Assembly (NCBI RefSeq): GCF_000702265.1
Contig: NZ_KL370880.1
Location: forward strand, 741,149 to 805,148
Length of the DNA stretch: 64,000 nt
Source of the DNA: Butyrivibrio sp. NC2002
Lineage (GTDB): Bacteria > Bacillota > Clostridia > Lachnospirales > Lachnospiraceae
Direction of reading: 5' to 3'
In this document: piece by piece, positions 40,057-49,052 of the stretch
Layout: each line of letters starts with the position of its first letter
Numbering within the stretch: the first letter of the stretch is position 1
Program-made: the position numbers and the translations under genes
The notes under the pieces: generated by a model
What the model was told of the DNA's origin: nothing
What the model saw: only the letters and a program-made list of their open reading frames with translations
Database searches by the model: none

Positions 40057-42831
40057 TTACTTCTTGTAAACAATCTTAACGTTCTTGTTTACCTTCTTAG
40101 CTGCCTTAACGATAGCCTTAGCAACCTTGGAAGTCTTCTTAACGCCCTTGATTGTTACTTTCTTAAGGTTCTTAGCGCCCTTAAATGCATTCTTGTTAAC
40201 CTTTGTAAGATTCTTTGCATTGATAGTAACGTTCTTAACCTTCTTGCCTGTGATAGCCTTCTTGGCAAGTTCTACTACAGGATATTCAACACCGTTAACC
40301 TTGACTGTATCGCCAATTTTAACTTTATTCTTGTTGTCTGTTGATGTAACAACAACGCCCTTACCATCAGATGTAGCCTTTACAGATGCACCGTCGTCAG
40401 ACTTACCTGATTCATTAGGCTGGAGACCTCTGTTTGCATAAGCGGTCTTAGCTGTAGCAAGTTTATCTGTTGCTGCCTTAAGCTCTGCATCTGTTGCTCC
40501 AGCTGCCTTAGCTGCTGCGATAGCATCATCAGCTGCCTTAATACTAGCTTCTGTAGGATTAGCTACTGCTGCGTCAGCTGCCTTAACTGCTGCTGCGATT
40601 GCATCAGCCTTAGCTGCTTCTGCTGAACCATCATCTACCCATACTGCAAACAGGGTTGTTGCTTCTTTGATATTCTCAGTTGTAGCCTCATCTGTGTAAA
40701 CTACATCACCTGATGCTGATGTTGCCCATCCTGCAAACTTCTTACCTGCAGGAGCTGTGAATGCATTTGCATTGAGCTTATCTCCAGCCTGCTGTGTAAT
40801 TTCCTGAACATCCATTGTTCCAGAACCGCCGTTTGCTACAAATGTAATCTTATATGTTTCAGGATTTCCCCAAACAGCATACAATGTTAAAGTAGCGTTA
40901 TTAAGACCATTTGTATCGTTGGCATCAAGAGTTTCCCCAAGTTCATATACCACTGTTGTTCCAGTATTGGTTGTATCCCATCCCTTAAGTGCATAACCCT
41001 TCTTAGTAAATCCTTCTGATGCAAGTGTAACTTCTTTATCACCATAAACGTACTCAGTTGCATCAATTTCACCATCTCCGCCTTTAGGGTTATAGCTTAT
41101 TGCTTTAATGGGTAACAAAACAGGATAAAGTGTAATATCAGCATTATATGGAGCATTACCGACAGTAAAACTATCACCAACATTTAAAAATTTGCCTGAA
41201 CCTGTGGACTTTCCATTTGAGATATCTAAACTCGTACTAGGAGAAGCTACATCAGCATCAAGCGTAGCATATCCTACAAATGTATTTTCTGCAGGAATAA
41301 GTTCTTTAGGATAATCCAATGCTACATGACTTGTACTCTCGCTATAGGTTGCTATATAATCTGCATACTTTGTTACATAGCTAGGATTAGTTGACAATGT
41401 TGTCGTGTCCGTTACTCCATTATATACAACATTGTGACCTTCCTCAGTTACTGGATAAAGTGCAAGTGTATAATTGGAACCAGACACTGTGAGTATACTC
41501 TCACTAAGAGTAACCTTTGCATCTTTTGCATAACTCTTAACCATGGTTGAAGCATTTGTACTCCATCCTATAATTGCCTTACCTGTCTCTGTATATCTAA
41601 TCTTAGATAAATCAAGAGTTTCTCCTACCTTGAGAGATGTAATTACAGCTGTTGCAACTGCACTCGCACTTCCGGTCGCAGTACTATCAAATGAGAACTC
41701 GTCTGATGTCTCCACGAACGCTGCTCCTGCTACCTTAGCACCTGTAAGTGTTATTGTAAGATTAGTTGTATTGTCTTCATACTGAGCATAATATGGAGTG
41801 TTCGCCGACAGTGTTACTTTGCTACCAGGAGCAACCCAGTCAGCCTCAACATCGTTAGGCTTTTTAGACCATCCTGCAAGCTTCTTTCCGCTCAGATAAA
41901 CATCATCTGTTCCAGGAAGAGTTATAGTTCCATCCTTTGCAGCATAAAAAGGTCCAGCACTCCATTTATTCTTAAGAATTGCTCCTGTACCGTTAGTCGT
42001 TACATCAGGGGTTAATATCCAATATGCCTTATAGTTTGCCTTAACAGTTATATTACCCGCCATAGCAAAATTTGTACTACCACCCTCTGCTATTTTATAT
42101 GCTGTCTCAACAGTTGCTGTACTAGGATCATCATTTATAGTTCCTATTGTCCATCCATCAAAATAATAAGCATCTGATGTCTTGGCGTTAAAGTCTGCTA
42201 GCGTTAAAGTTGTCAATTTATCACCCGAGGTATATGACTTAACTAAACCAGCCCCCGTTGCAATAGTATGGCTAGCATCAATATCAACAGCCTCACCATT
42301 TTGAATGTTCAAATTATATGTTACATCATTTTTTTCAGCTCGCCATACAGGATAAAGATTCATATCTGTGGTTTGTGGCAATTCTGTAAATTCATGAGCA
42401 TCCTCGTAGTCCACATCAGCGCTCTTAGTGTACACCTTGCCAGCAGTACCATTGCTCCATCCCGCGAAAGTATACCCACTCGGAGCATTCGCACCATCTT
42501 CGAACACTTTGCCAGATGAATTACCGTAAGCGGTTAATGAATATGCATCTTCAACATCTTTGTCTTCATCCACAACCACATTCTTATTCGTATTACTCGC
42601 TACCATATCAGTGGCTGCTGTGATCTGAGTACCTGTGCTGTCATATATCTTGCTGTTCTCAAATGTCTTACCATCAGCAGAAAGACTTCCTACACCTGAG
42701 TTGTAATAGGTAATGTCTATAACACTTCCGGCTGCCAATGCTGTCATGGGCATCAAAGCGCCCATGTTTGCCACTGTCAGAGCTGTTGCCAACGCGCCTG
42801 ACAGAAGCCTACCTTTTGTTAGTTTCTTCAT
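40057..42831 (-). CDS. Surface protein B: InlB-like repeats, Ala-rich stalk, Lys-rich LRR C-terminus (924 aa)
   Basis: The signal peptide is almost identical to that of A and D (MKKLTKGRLLSGALATAL, cleavage near ALAAG). The body has about eight InlB/Listeria-Bacteroides-type repeats (YTFAGWSNG, YYFDGWTIG, KLAGWSKKP, AIIGWSTN, KFAGWATS). Then comes a short Ala-rich helix (residues ~740-800, with NPTEASIKAAD) and a Lys-rich LRR-like end (VNKNAFKGAKNLKKVTIKG, closing NVKIVYKK). The body is unrelated to A and D, so a different passenger uses the same leader, signal peptide and kind of C-terminus. It is convergent with A across the palindrome. Confidence 0.85.
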   Translation of the reverse strand: MKKLTKGRLLSGALATALTVANMGALMPMTALAAGSVIDITYYNSGVGSLSADGKTFENSKIYDSTGTQITAATDMVASNTNKNVVVDEDKDVEDAYSLTAYGNSSGKVFEDGANAPSGYTFAGWSNGTAGKVYTKSADVDYEDAHEFTELPQTTDMNLYPVWRAEKNDVTYNLNIQNGEAVDIDASHTIATGAGLVKSYTSGDKLTTLTLADFNAKTSDAYYFDGWTIGTINDDPSTATVETAYKIAEGGSTNFAMAGNITVKANYKAYWILTPDVTTNGTGAILKNKWSAGPFYAAKDGTITLPGTDDVYLSGKKLAGWSKKPNDVEADWVAPGSKVTLSANTPYYAQYEDNTTNLTITLTGAKVAGAAFVETSDEFSFDSTATGSASAVATAVITSLKVGETLDLSKIRYTETGKAIIGWSTNASTMVKSYAKDAKVTLSESILTVSGSNYTLALYPVTEEGHNVVYNGVTDTTTLSTNPSYVTKYADYIATYSESTSHVALDYPKELIPAENTFVGYATLDADVASPSTSLDISNGKSTGSGKFLNVGDSFTVGNAPYNADITLYPVLLPIKAISYNPKGGDGEIDATEYVYGDKEVTLASEGFTKKGYALKGWDTTNTGTTVVYELGETLDANDTNGLNNATLTLYAVWGNPETYKITFVANGGSGTMDVQEITQQAGDKLNANAFTAPAGKKFAGWATSASGDVVYTDEATTENIKEATTLFAVWVDDGSAEAAKADAIAAAVKAADAAVANPTEASIKAADDAIAAAKAAGATDAELKAATDKLATAKTAYANRGLQPNESGKSDDGASVKATSDGKGVVVTSTDNKNKVKIGDTVKVNGVEYPVVELAKKAITGKKVKNVTINAKNLTKVNKNAFKGAKNLKKVTIKGVKKTSKVAKAIVKAAKKVNKNVKIVYKK

Positions 42832-43031
42832 AAATTGTCCCCTTTCATATGAAATTATTCGTCCTTTGTCGCGACAAAGTCAGACACTGTATGAGTTTAG
42901 CGTCTGGTCAAAACGACGTGGTTTTCACGCTGGCTTAACCAGACGTTAAAATCACATTTTGAACATAGACAAATTCGTCTAACTTCAGTAATCAAGCGGT
43001 TTAGAAGAGGACATGTAACAAAACAAAATTT
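42832..43031 (-). repeat. Shared ~200-bp leader element, copy 2 (-), before gene B
   Basis: It matches copy 1 in reverse orientation, with a small variant between the hairpin and the palindrome (CTCATACAGTGTCTG in place of CACATTAGTGTCTG). Upstream flanking DNA is different from the other copies. From here to 43277 there is only AT-rich DNA with a short direct repeat ACAAGTCT around 43065 and weak promoter-like sequences. Confidence 0.95.
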
Positions 43032-43277
43032 TACACTTAATAAGTGATATGATATTAAGAAAAGACAAGTCTTGAAACAAGTCTGTTTTTCCTAATTTAT
43101 GAGGAGAAAAATAAAATGTGATTGAAAATGAAATAAAAGAAAAGTTAAAAGCGTTGTTCTTTTCAAATTAATCTGGATATTTTGTCGGATTTATATTATT
43201 ATTGTATAGAAAGAATTCCTCGAATTCGGCATTAACTAATATGCAAATAGTATAAAAAGTAATATATGAGGTGGAAA

Positions 43278-44744
43278 ATGGATAATAGGTATAGCGTTAG
43301 AATTATGCGTTCGGAGATTAATTACTTGAAAAATGTAAATTTTGGCGAAATTACTTACATGAATCATGGAAGCATAAATACCAAGGGAAAAGCAGATAAA
43401 ACAGATGTTGTAGGTATTTATGGACAGAATGGCTCTGGGAAAACTGCTTTGGTAGAGTCACTTGATATACTGAAGTATGTATTAATGGGAATGCCAATTC
43501 CCTATGATTTTGCCGGCATCATCTCAAAAGAAGAACAGACAAAGCTTGTTACTGACTTTTATATAGAAACAAAGCAGTCCAAGTACAAAGTACAGTATGC
43601 CGTCTATTTACGTGTGAATGAAGAAATCCAGAAAATTGAGATTATTCGAGAGACACTTGTCTATTGGTTAAGAGGGTCCGCTTGGAAAAGTGAGCGTGAT
43701 ATTGACTTTGAAAATCCAAACTATGATGCAGTAGATCTTTTGGATCAGGAGGATTTAACAGTAAAATCGAACCATGCAGCTAATCTCAAATCAATTCCTT
43801 TCCTGTGGGCAATGCAGAAGCTCGCATTGATTTGCTCTCAACGTCATATTTCCGTATTCTTTAATACGCTTGTTTCCGATTCTTGTAAGTCAATGAAGTC
43901 TGACGAAGAAGCCATTAATTTCAGCAATATTATTCATGGTCTTATGAAATTTGGAATGGTAGACCTAAATGTAATACGTATAGAACAATTGGGACAGATT
44001 AATTCAAATATTGTAATCCCAATTAATGGCAGAAGCACTACAGAAAATACAATCACTCAGTCTAGGGTTACTCTTTACATCGCAGGTGAATCAGACATAG
44101 ACAAAGAACTCTACGATCAGGTTACAATGACTATAGATGCAATTAATACTGCATTGAAATCAATTATTCCTGATCTGCAAATTGAGCTTGATAAAACTGC
44201 AGAATTTGAAAAACCAGATGGAAAAAAAGCGTTTAAAGTTAACATATATTCAAAACGAGGCGGAAAGAAGTTTCCTTTCAGATATGAATCTGAAGGTATT
44301 AAGCGAATCATTTCAATCCTTAATTATTTAATATCGGCATTTAACGAATCCAGTGTTTGCCTCGTGGTTGATGAGCTTGATTCTGGTATTTTTGAATATT
44401 TACTTGGAGAGCTATTAGGATTAATGCATAAGGAGATGAAGGGTCAGCTTATTTTTACATCTCATAATCTGCGCATTCTCGAGAAACTCGATGCAAAAAA
44501 TATCATATGCACAACGACCAACCCCGATAATAGATATATCAGAATGGTGGGGATAGAAAAAAATCACAACAAACGTGACTACTATATCCGCGCTCTTACA
44601 GTCGGAGGACAAAAGGAAGATTTATATGACGAAGATGATTTAATAGCAATGGGTTATGCGTTCAGAAAAGCTGGGAATCCCAATAATAGAGTGACCCTCC
44701 AATTTTCTCCACAATTTGAGGAAGACCTTCATAAAGCAAACTAA
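43278..44744 (+). CDS. AAA family ATPase (OLD/AAA15-like), probable defence gene
   Basis: The protein has 488 residues from ATG 43278, which follows GAGGTGG; an ATG at 43266 has no ribosome-binding site. Walker A is GQNGSGKT, near residue 50-56. Walker B is VCLVVDELDSG, with the H-loop LIFTSHNLRILEKL close behind. That spacing and the SMC-like insertion between the motifs fit the OLD/AAA15 group. Such ATPases work with a TOPRIM nuclease in OLD, Gabija, and PARIS-type phage defence. Here the gene 15 bases downstream codes for a TOPRIM-like protein. The pair lies alone between the two invertible cassettes. Confidence 0.8.
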   Translation: MDNRYSVRIMRSEINYLKNVNFGEITYMNHGSINTKGKADKTDVVGIYGQNGSGKTALVESLDILKYVLMGMPIPYDFAGIISKEEQTKLVTDFYIETKQSKYKVQYAVYLRVNEEIQKIEIIRETLVYWLRGSAWKSERDIDFENPNYDAVDLLDQEDLTVKSNHAANLKSIPFLWAMQKLALICSQRHISVFFNTLVSDSCKSMKSDEEAINFSNIIHGLMKFGMVDLNVIRIEQLGQINSNIVIPINGRSTTENTITQSRVTLYIAGESDIDKELYDQVTMTIDAINTALKSIIPDLQIELDKTAEFEKPDGKKAFKVNIYSKRGGKKFPFRYESEGIKRIISILNYLISAFNESSVCLVVDELDSGIFEYLLGELLGLMHKEMKGQLIFTSHNLRILEKLDAKNIICTTTNPDNRYIRMVGIEKNHNKRDYYIRALTVGGQKEDLYDEDDLIAMGYAFRKAGNPNNRVTLQFSPQFEEDLHKAN

Positions 44745-44759
44745 TAGGGAGGTTTCGAA

Positions 44760-45470
44760 ATGGGAGAAGTAAAGAAAACTGTTTTGTTTATTGTCGAGGG
44801 TCCATCGGATAAGACAGCCCTCGAAAAAATCTTTAAGAAGATTTACAGAAGATCTAAAAACATTGTTTTCAAATTCACAAATGGTGATATATCAAGTGAT
44901 CCAGATGTTGATACGAAAAACGTTGAAGATAAAATATACGATGTTATAGACAGGTTTACAAAAGATCAAAAGCTCCAAAAAAGTGACATTTATCAAGTAG
45001 TACAGATCTTTGATATGGACGGAGCATTTATTCCTGGTTCTGCCATTTTTGCAGGAGAGACTTACCGATTTGTTTATCAGGATGATGGAATTTACTGCAA
45101 AGATATTGAAAAAGTCAAAGAACGAAATAAAAAGAAGTCAGAAATCATAAGCTTTCTTTTGTCCATAACGGATATAAAAGGTATACCCTATGAAATGTAT
45201 TTTTTGTCATGTAATCTTGATCATGCTTTATACAACGAACGTAATCTTGATGCAGATAAGAAACAGGACTATGCCGATGCTTTTTATGAAAGATTCATTG
45301 GCAAAGAAGAGAAATTTATTGATTTTCTAAAGACTGATGTTGTAAATGGCACTCCGGACTCCTTACCAGGTTCTTGGAGTTATATCAAGGAGGATTTGCA
45401 TTCTGTAGAGAGGCATACTAATCTTCATGTCTATTTCATACAGCATCCTAGGCCAGATGATTTGCTATAA
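44760..45470 (+). CDS. TOPRIM-like nuclease partner of the AAA ATPase
   Basis: The 236-residue protein starts MGEVKKTVLFIVEGPSDKTALEKIF, the glutamate motif of a TOPRIM fold, and has VVQIFDMDGAFIP, the DxD motif, about residue 82-95. OLD-family and AriB-type effectors share this layout. GGAGG precedes the ATG and the gap to the ATPase is 15 bases, so the two form an operon. It is shorter than typical AriB proteins. I would call it PARIS- or OLD-like rather than a member of either; the exact family is not certain. Confidence 0.65.
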   Translation: MGEVKKTVLFIVEGPSDKTALEKIFKKIYRRSKNIVFKFTNGDISSDPDVDTKNVEDKIYDVIDRFTKDQKLQKSDIYQVVQIFDMDGAFIPGSAIFAGETYRFVYQDDGIYCKDIEKVKERNKKKSEIISFLLSITDIKGIPYEMYFLSCNLDHALYNERNLDADKKQDYADAFYERFIGKEEKFIDFLKTDVVNGTPDSLPGSWSYIKEDLHSVERHTNLHVYFIQHPRPDDLL

Positions 45471-45476
45471 AGAAAA

Positions 45477-45513
45477 ACCCCAAGTGCCACAATGCATCTG
45501 GGGTTGTCTTCTT
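45477..45513. terminator. Bidirectional terminator between the TOPRIM gene and the Rpn remnant
   Basis: ACCCCA...TGGGGT with an inner TGC/GCA pair is flanked by AAAAA on one side and TGTCTTCTTTT on the other. It can serve the converging genes on both strands. Confidence 0.75.
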
Positions 45514-45534
45514 TTGAAAGCCATTTTGATTAGA

Positions 45535-46125
45535 TTACACCACAGAAGGAACTTGAATGCCATTATCGGCAAGCAGCTTCTCGGTTGCCGGTACATCAAG
45601 CCCAAGTTCTTCAGCAGCATCTTCTACAGATATTTTGCCTTTTTTTACCAAAGAAATTATTCCTTTCTGGTGCCCCTCTTCTTTCATGAGTTCACCCCAT
45701 TTGGTCTCGTCAAACTCAGTCAAGCACATATCAACAACCTCCTTCCTATGTGTCTCTAAAAAGTCTTTTAGCACATTGTTCTTTATGCAGTCATCAACTG
45801 ATTTCTTTACGGCATCTTCAATACCCATTGTCTGATTGTTTACAATTACTTCTTCGACAAAAGTGGAGTATTCCTTAAGTGGTTTACATTTGTTAAGGAT
45901 ATCTCTGTCTCTGTCGGATCTGATGTTGATCATTGTAGCTGTCCATTCAAACTTTCCGGGTTCATAATCACCCTCAAAAGCAGATGAAAGCTTTAACTCG
46001 ATGATATCATCTGGCATCTTTGCCGAATTACCGTTATAGAAAACAATATACTTTGGAGCAGGAATCTTTAAAAGACTCGACATATATAGACGCTCTGTAT
46101 CTGGTATAAGTTTTCTGTACAGCTT
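45535..46125 (-). pseudogene. N-terminally truncated Rpn-family nuclease
   Basis: The frame reads upstream of the first ATG (46083) as KLYRKLIPDTERLY before a stop at 46126-46128, and this continues naturally into MSSLLKIPAPKYIVFYNG, a typical Rpn-family segment. The first ~110 residues, with the nuclease active site, are absent. The C-terminus (VKKGKISVEDAAEELGLDV) is complete. A fragment from ATG 46083 (182 aa) could still be made, but I find no ribosome-binding site. Some Rpn genes express a C-terminal small form as an antitoxin, so a leftover function cannot be excluded. Confidence 0.8.
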
Positions 46126-46334
46126 TTAACGAAATGTGAAAAAACGTTTTAACTATAACTTTTGATTTTACAACTTTACAACTACATCTTGACGCACATA
46201 CTTGCTTTTGTCAAAGCCATGTTTCTCATATCTATCGCAAACTTTATTTCCCCATTAAACAGAATACAGCTGAGCATTCAGCTTCTCAGTTAACAGCCCA
46301 ATCAGGCATCAATCCAGCAAAATTCTCATAAATA

Positions 46335-46343
46335 TGCTATAAT
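46335..46343 (+). promoter_or_regulatory. Extended -10 promoter upstream of the 311-aa Rpn-like gene
   Basis: TGCTATAAT is an extended -10. It lies about 305 bases before the next gene, implying a long leader. Confidence 0.55.
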
Positions 46344-46349
46344 GCAATT

Positions 46350-46647
46350 AATAATATTATGTTTAAGGTTAGCTGCGTCTTTGTGATGCACAGTTTGTAA
46401 AGCCCTCAATAGCGGAGGCAGAATTTTGTATTTTAGGAAAAGGAAGTAATAGACTCATCTATTTCTGATAGTGATAAATGGATGAGGAACAATTATATGT
46501 GGACTATATTAGTCTGATAAGGAGGATTTAACTCCTTTAGCATAGGGATCAGGTCTCTATTATTTATCTATCAGAGACCGCCTATGGCTGAGTCTCTGTT
46601 TATATATATGTAACTGTAAACAAAGATTCAGAAAAGGGGAATCGCAA
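46350..46647 (+). promoter_or_regulatory. Long structured leader (about 300 nt) before the Rpn-like gene
   Basis: Three clear hairpins follow each other: CTCATCTATTT / AAATGGATGAG (46454-46486), AAGGAG / CTCCTT (46519-46537), and a 13-bp stem CATAGG + GGTCTCT / AGAGACC + CCTATG (46541-46586). There is no T run and no obvious open frame. I cannot match it to a known riboswitch. Confidence 0.55.
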
Positions 46648-47583
46648 ATGAACGAAGAAACAAAAAGGGCTGTCATTGCAGGTAATGCAGTAGGTTCAAC
46701 AGCAGACAAAGTTGTCAAGCAAATGTTTGGACATAAGGCGATATTGGCACCTGTATTGCAATTTACGGTACCAGAATTTAGAAATTATTCAATCGAAGAG
46801 GTGATCAGGAGCATTGATGCTGAAAGCATAAGTGATAATATTCCTGTAGAGGACATCCCTCCAGAAGTAATTGATCGTGGTACAGAGATGTCATCCTATA
46901 CAGAGAAAACCATTTTTTATGACAAGCATTTTATAGTAAAAAACCCAAAGCTTTCAAATGATATTGTAGTAATGCTTCATATTGATTTTGAAGTTCAAAA
47001 CAATTACAAGCCAAGTTCTCCATCATATGCAATAATACAAAGAGCTGTATATTATGCAGCGAGAGAACTAAGCTCTCAACTTGGAGATCTTAAAGATACC
47101 ACTAATTATGGTGATCTTGAAAAAGTATATTCAATTTGGGTGTGCAATAATGTTTCAGATCCCAAGCTAAAGAATACAGTAAGCTTGTACTCGATACAAA
47201 AGGAAGATATCATTGGTAATACAAATGAACCTGCGAGCGAACACGATTTGATGAGTGTTATTATTATCAGGCGTGGAACCGGAAAACAGCAGAGCAACGA
47301 AAAGATTTTCGATTACTTGACCAGTGTATTTGAAGGTGATATTAAAACACTTGAAAAATATACGGATGTAGACAGTGAGCCGGAAATCAGAAAGGAAGTG
47401 AAGAATATGAGCGGAGTCGGCGAATCATTGGTTATTGATGCTATGATGGATAATTTACAACATCAAATAGAAATAGGGCTAATCAAGGATGTGGATACTG
47501 CGACAAAGGCATATCCTGAATTAGAGCCAGTGGACATCCAGTCTGTTTTCGATTCTTTTCTTAAAAAAGGTGACAATGACTAA
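46648..47583 (+). CDS. Rpn-like PD-(D/E)XK nuclease-family protein, 311 aa
   Basis: The central segment VVMLHIDFEVQNNYKPSS, PSYAIIQRAVYYAARELSSQ has the same layout as LVLLGLEGQANIHYAM of the gene at 19667 (E-x-Q, Y, then a Y-x-A helix), which places it in the Rpn/PD-(D/E)XK transposase-like group, though more distant. The C-terminal part is helical (SGVGESLVIDAMMDNL) without EGIK repeats. GGGG(A) precedes the ATG. It has a long structured leader and a strong terminator, so it is a regulated stand-alone gene. Activity and role are unknown. Confidence 0.7.
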   Translation: MNEETKRAVIAGNAVGSTADKVVKQMFGHKAILAPVLQFTVPEFRNYSIEEVIRSIDAESISDNIPVEDIPPEVIDRGTEMSSYTEKTIFYDKHFIVKNPKLSNDIVVMLHIDFEVQNNYKPSSPSYAIIQRAVYYAARELSSQLGDLKDTTNYGDLEKVYSIWVCNNVSDPKLKNTVSLYSIQKEDIIGNTNEPASEHDLMSVIIIRRGTGKQQSNEKIFDYLTSVFEGDIKTLEKYTDVDSEPEIRKEVKNMSGVGESLVIDAMMDNLQHQIEIGLIKDVDTATKAYPELEPVDIQSVFDSFLKKGDND

Positions 47584-47629
47584 AGGCCAATAGCGCTGTT
47601 TTGTCCACATAAGAACAGGAGTTATAACA

Positions 47630-47670
47630 AAGACAGATATATCATTTTCGATATATCTGTCTTCTTTTTG
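47630..47670 (+). terminator. Terminator after the Rpn-like gene
   Basis: A 14-bp stem (AAGACAGATATATC / GATATATCTGTCTT, loop ATTTTC) is followed by CTTTTTG. Confidence 0.85.
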
Positions 47671-47711
47671 TTGATCGTGTAAGGCAAGTATTATTTCTTC
47701 GTTAAGCTTTT

Positions 47712-47900
47712 TCAATTTGCAAGCACCTTAAATGCATCTGAGTATTTATCACACATCTTATCTCCAAACGAGAGCGCTTCAGCAACAGAAACGTTGTCTT
47801 TCTTATCAACGATATTGTTAATAAGAATAGATATGTGCTCGTACTCATTTTCGCTAAGCTTATTTAGGTTACTTACAGTTGTCTCCATCGGTATTTTCAT
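47712..47900 (-). CDS. Small hypothetical protein, 62 aa
   Basis: No family is recognised. Two ATGs lie six bases apart (47906 and 47900); GGAG is four and ten bases upstream of them, and a second AAGGAG lies a little further, so I chose the second ATG. The product (MKIPMETTVSNLNKLSENEY to FKVLAN) is acidic, probably helical, and looks like a small regulator or antitoxin, without proof. A TTG-started frame overlaps its stop by four bases (47715 to 47521) but runs through the terminator of the opposite gene, and I do not count it as supported. Confidence 0.5.
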   Translation of the reverse strand: MKIPMETTVSNLNKLSENEYEHISILINNIVDKKDNVSVAEALSFGDKMCDKYSDAFKVLAN

Positions 47901-47906
47901 AATCAT

Positions 47907-48529
47907 ACTCCTGCATCTCCTTTCTATGAAAATATTTATATTAACAGGGAAAGGAGTTGTCCTCTACTCCGTACCCTGATTGTTTTTATCCTTTCAGGGC
48001 ACGTGCCCGTATATTTAGTTGTGTCTCCAAGATGCATCAATTGTCTATTACCATTGTGGCAAAAACAAAAGCAGATAGTGGAGAACCGTCATTTCTTCCT
48101 TTTTGCTGAATTCAGACCAACTTTGCTATGCTCTTAAAAATGAGATAAAAAGTAAAAAAAAAATCAGTCCTAAATTCACTAGCCATTCACATCCTTTTAA
48201 ATGGTTATAACTCTCCTGTTACAATTCAAAAACATGCCTGCGTTATCCAGGACTTCACCAACTATCGTCTACAAAAGACGATTTAACCTTAAACATAAAA
48301 ACTATATACATATTATAACATATGTAGTTGCCTTTTGTCGAAAATCCCCTAGAATAAGGGGTTAAATAGAAAAAGCTAGGCTGTAATCATTAAGAAATTA
48401 TACGACAATAATTATAATAGCATGATAATACTCTACATTCTATAAATGTTATATCAGCAAGCGATGCTACGAAATAATGATAATCATACTATGGTATTGA
48501 TTTTTTAGCTCTGCCCTATTTTTTTCGAA
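47907..48529. other. AT-rich region without recognisable genes
   Basis: About 620 bases with no credible open frame, RNA gene or repeat. Short A runs (48150s), GGGCACGTGCCC (47997-48008), a 12-bp palindrome, and an inverted pair CGTCT/AGACG near 48270 are all I see. Confidence 0.5.
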
Positions 48530-48742
48530 TCATCTCTCTTCAATACAGACAGAAATCTTAAGTTTTCCTTTACCATTAGCCTTCTTGTATATGGCACTTG
48601 TTGTAAAGGAATTATCTTCATCTACAGTGTTTGATAGTCTCTTGGGCACTCTAGGCACTCTTGTTTTATTGCCTGCTGAATCAGTCATTTTTGTGTTAGC
48701 TAGAAATTCATTGACCATCTCATCTATTGTTTTCTTATCCAT
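48530..48742 (-). CDS. Small hypothetical basic protein, 70 aa
   Basis: The start MDKKTIDEMVNEFLANTK at 48742 follows a strong AAAGGAGG eight bases upstream; the longer frame from 48829 has no such site. The product is basic in its second half (VPRVPKRLSNTVDEDN, KKANGKGKLKISV). I recognise no family. It is transcribed away from leader copy 3, about 108 bases from it. By its size, charge and position beside repeat elements and near the recombinase it could be a DNA-binding accessory factor, which is speculation. Confidence 0.65.
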   Translation of the reverse strand: MDKKTIDEMVNEFLANTKMTDSAGNKTRVPRVPKRLSNTVDEDNSFTTSAIYKKANGKGKLKISVCIEER

Positions 48743-48849
48743 TCTCGATTCCTCCTTTGGCAAAATAACTGTACACCAGTGCGGTATTATTTTTAAATTA
48801 ACTGCACACTGTTGCTTAGTTAATGCCAATATCTTATTTTGTATACTGT

Positions 48850-49052
48850 AAATTTTGTTTTGTTACATGTCCTCTTCTAAACCGCTTGATTACTGAAGTT
48901 AGACGAATTTGTCTATGTTCAAAATGTGATTTTAACGTCTGGTTAAGCCAGCGTGAAAACCACGTCGTTTTGACCAGACGCTAAACACATTAGTGTCTGA
49001 CTTTGTCGCGACAAAGGACGAATAATTTCATATGAAAGGGGACAAAAATTTT
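48850..49052 (+). repeat. Shared ~200-bp leader element, copy 3 (+), before gene C
   Basis: It is nearly identical to copy 1, including CACATTAGTGTCTG. Identity stops just after the ribosome-binding site (AAAGGGGACAA), so the signal peptide of C is not part of the repeat. The spacer to the ATG is five bases longer than in A, B and D. Confidence 0.95.

Noticed and set aside
47521-47715. TTG-started 64-aa frame overlapping the stop of the 62-aa gene
   Set aside because: It would read through the strong terminator of the opposite gene and into its coding end; the TTGA overlap alone is not enough.
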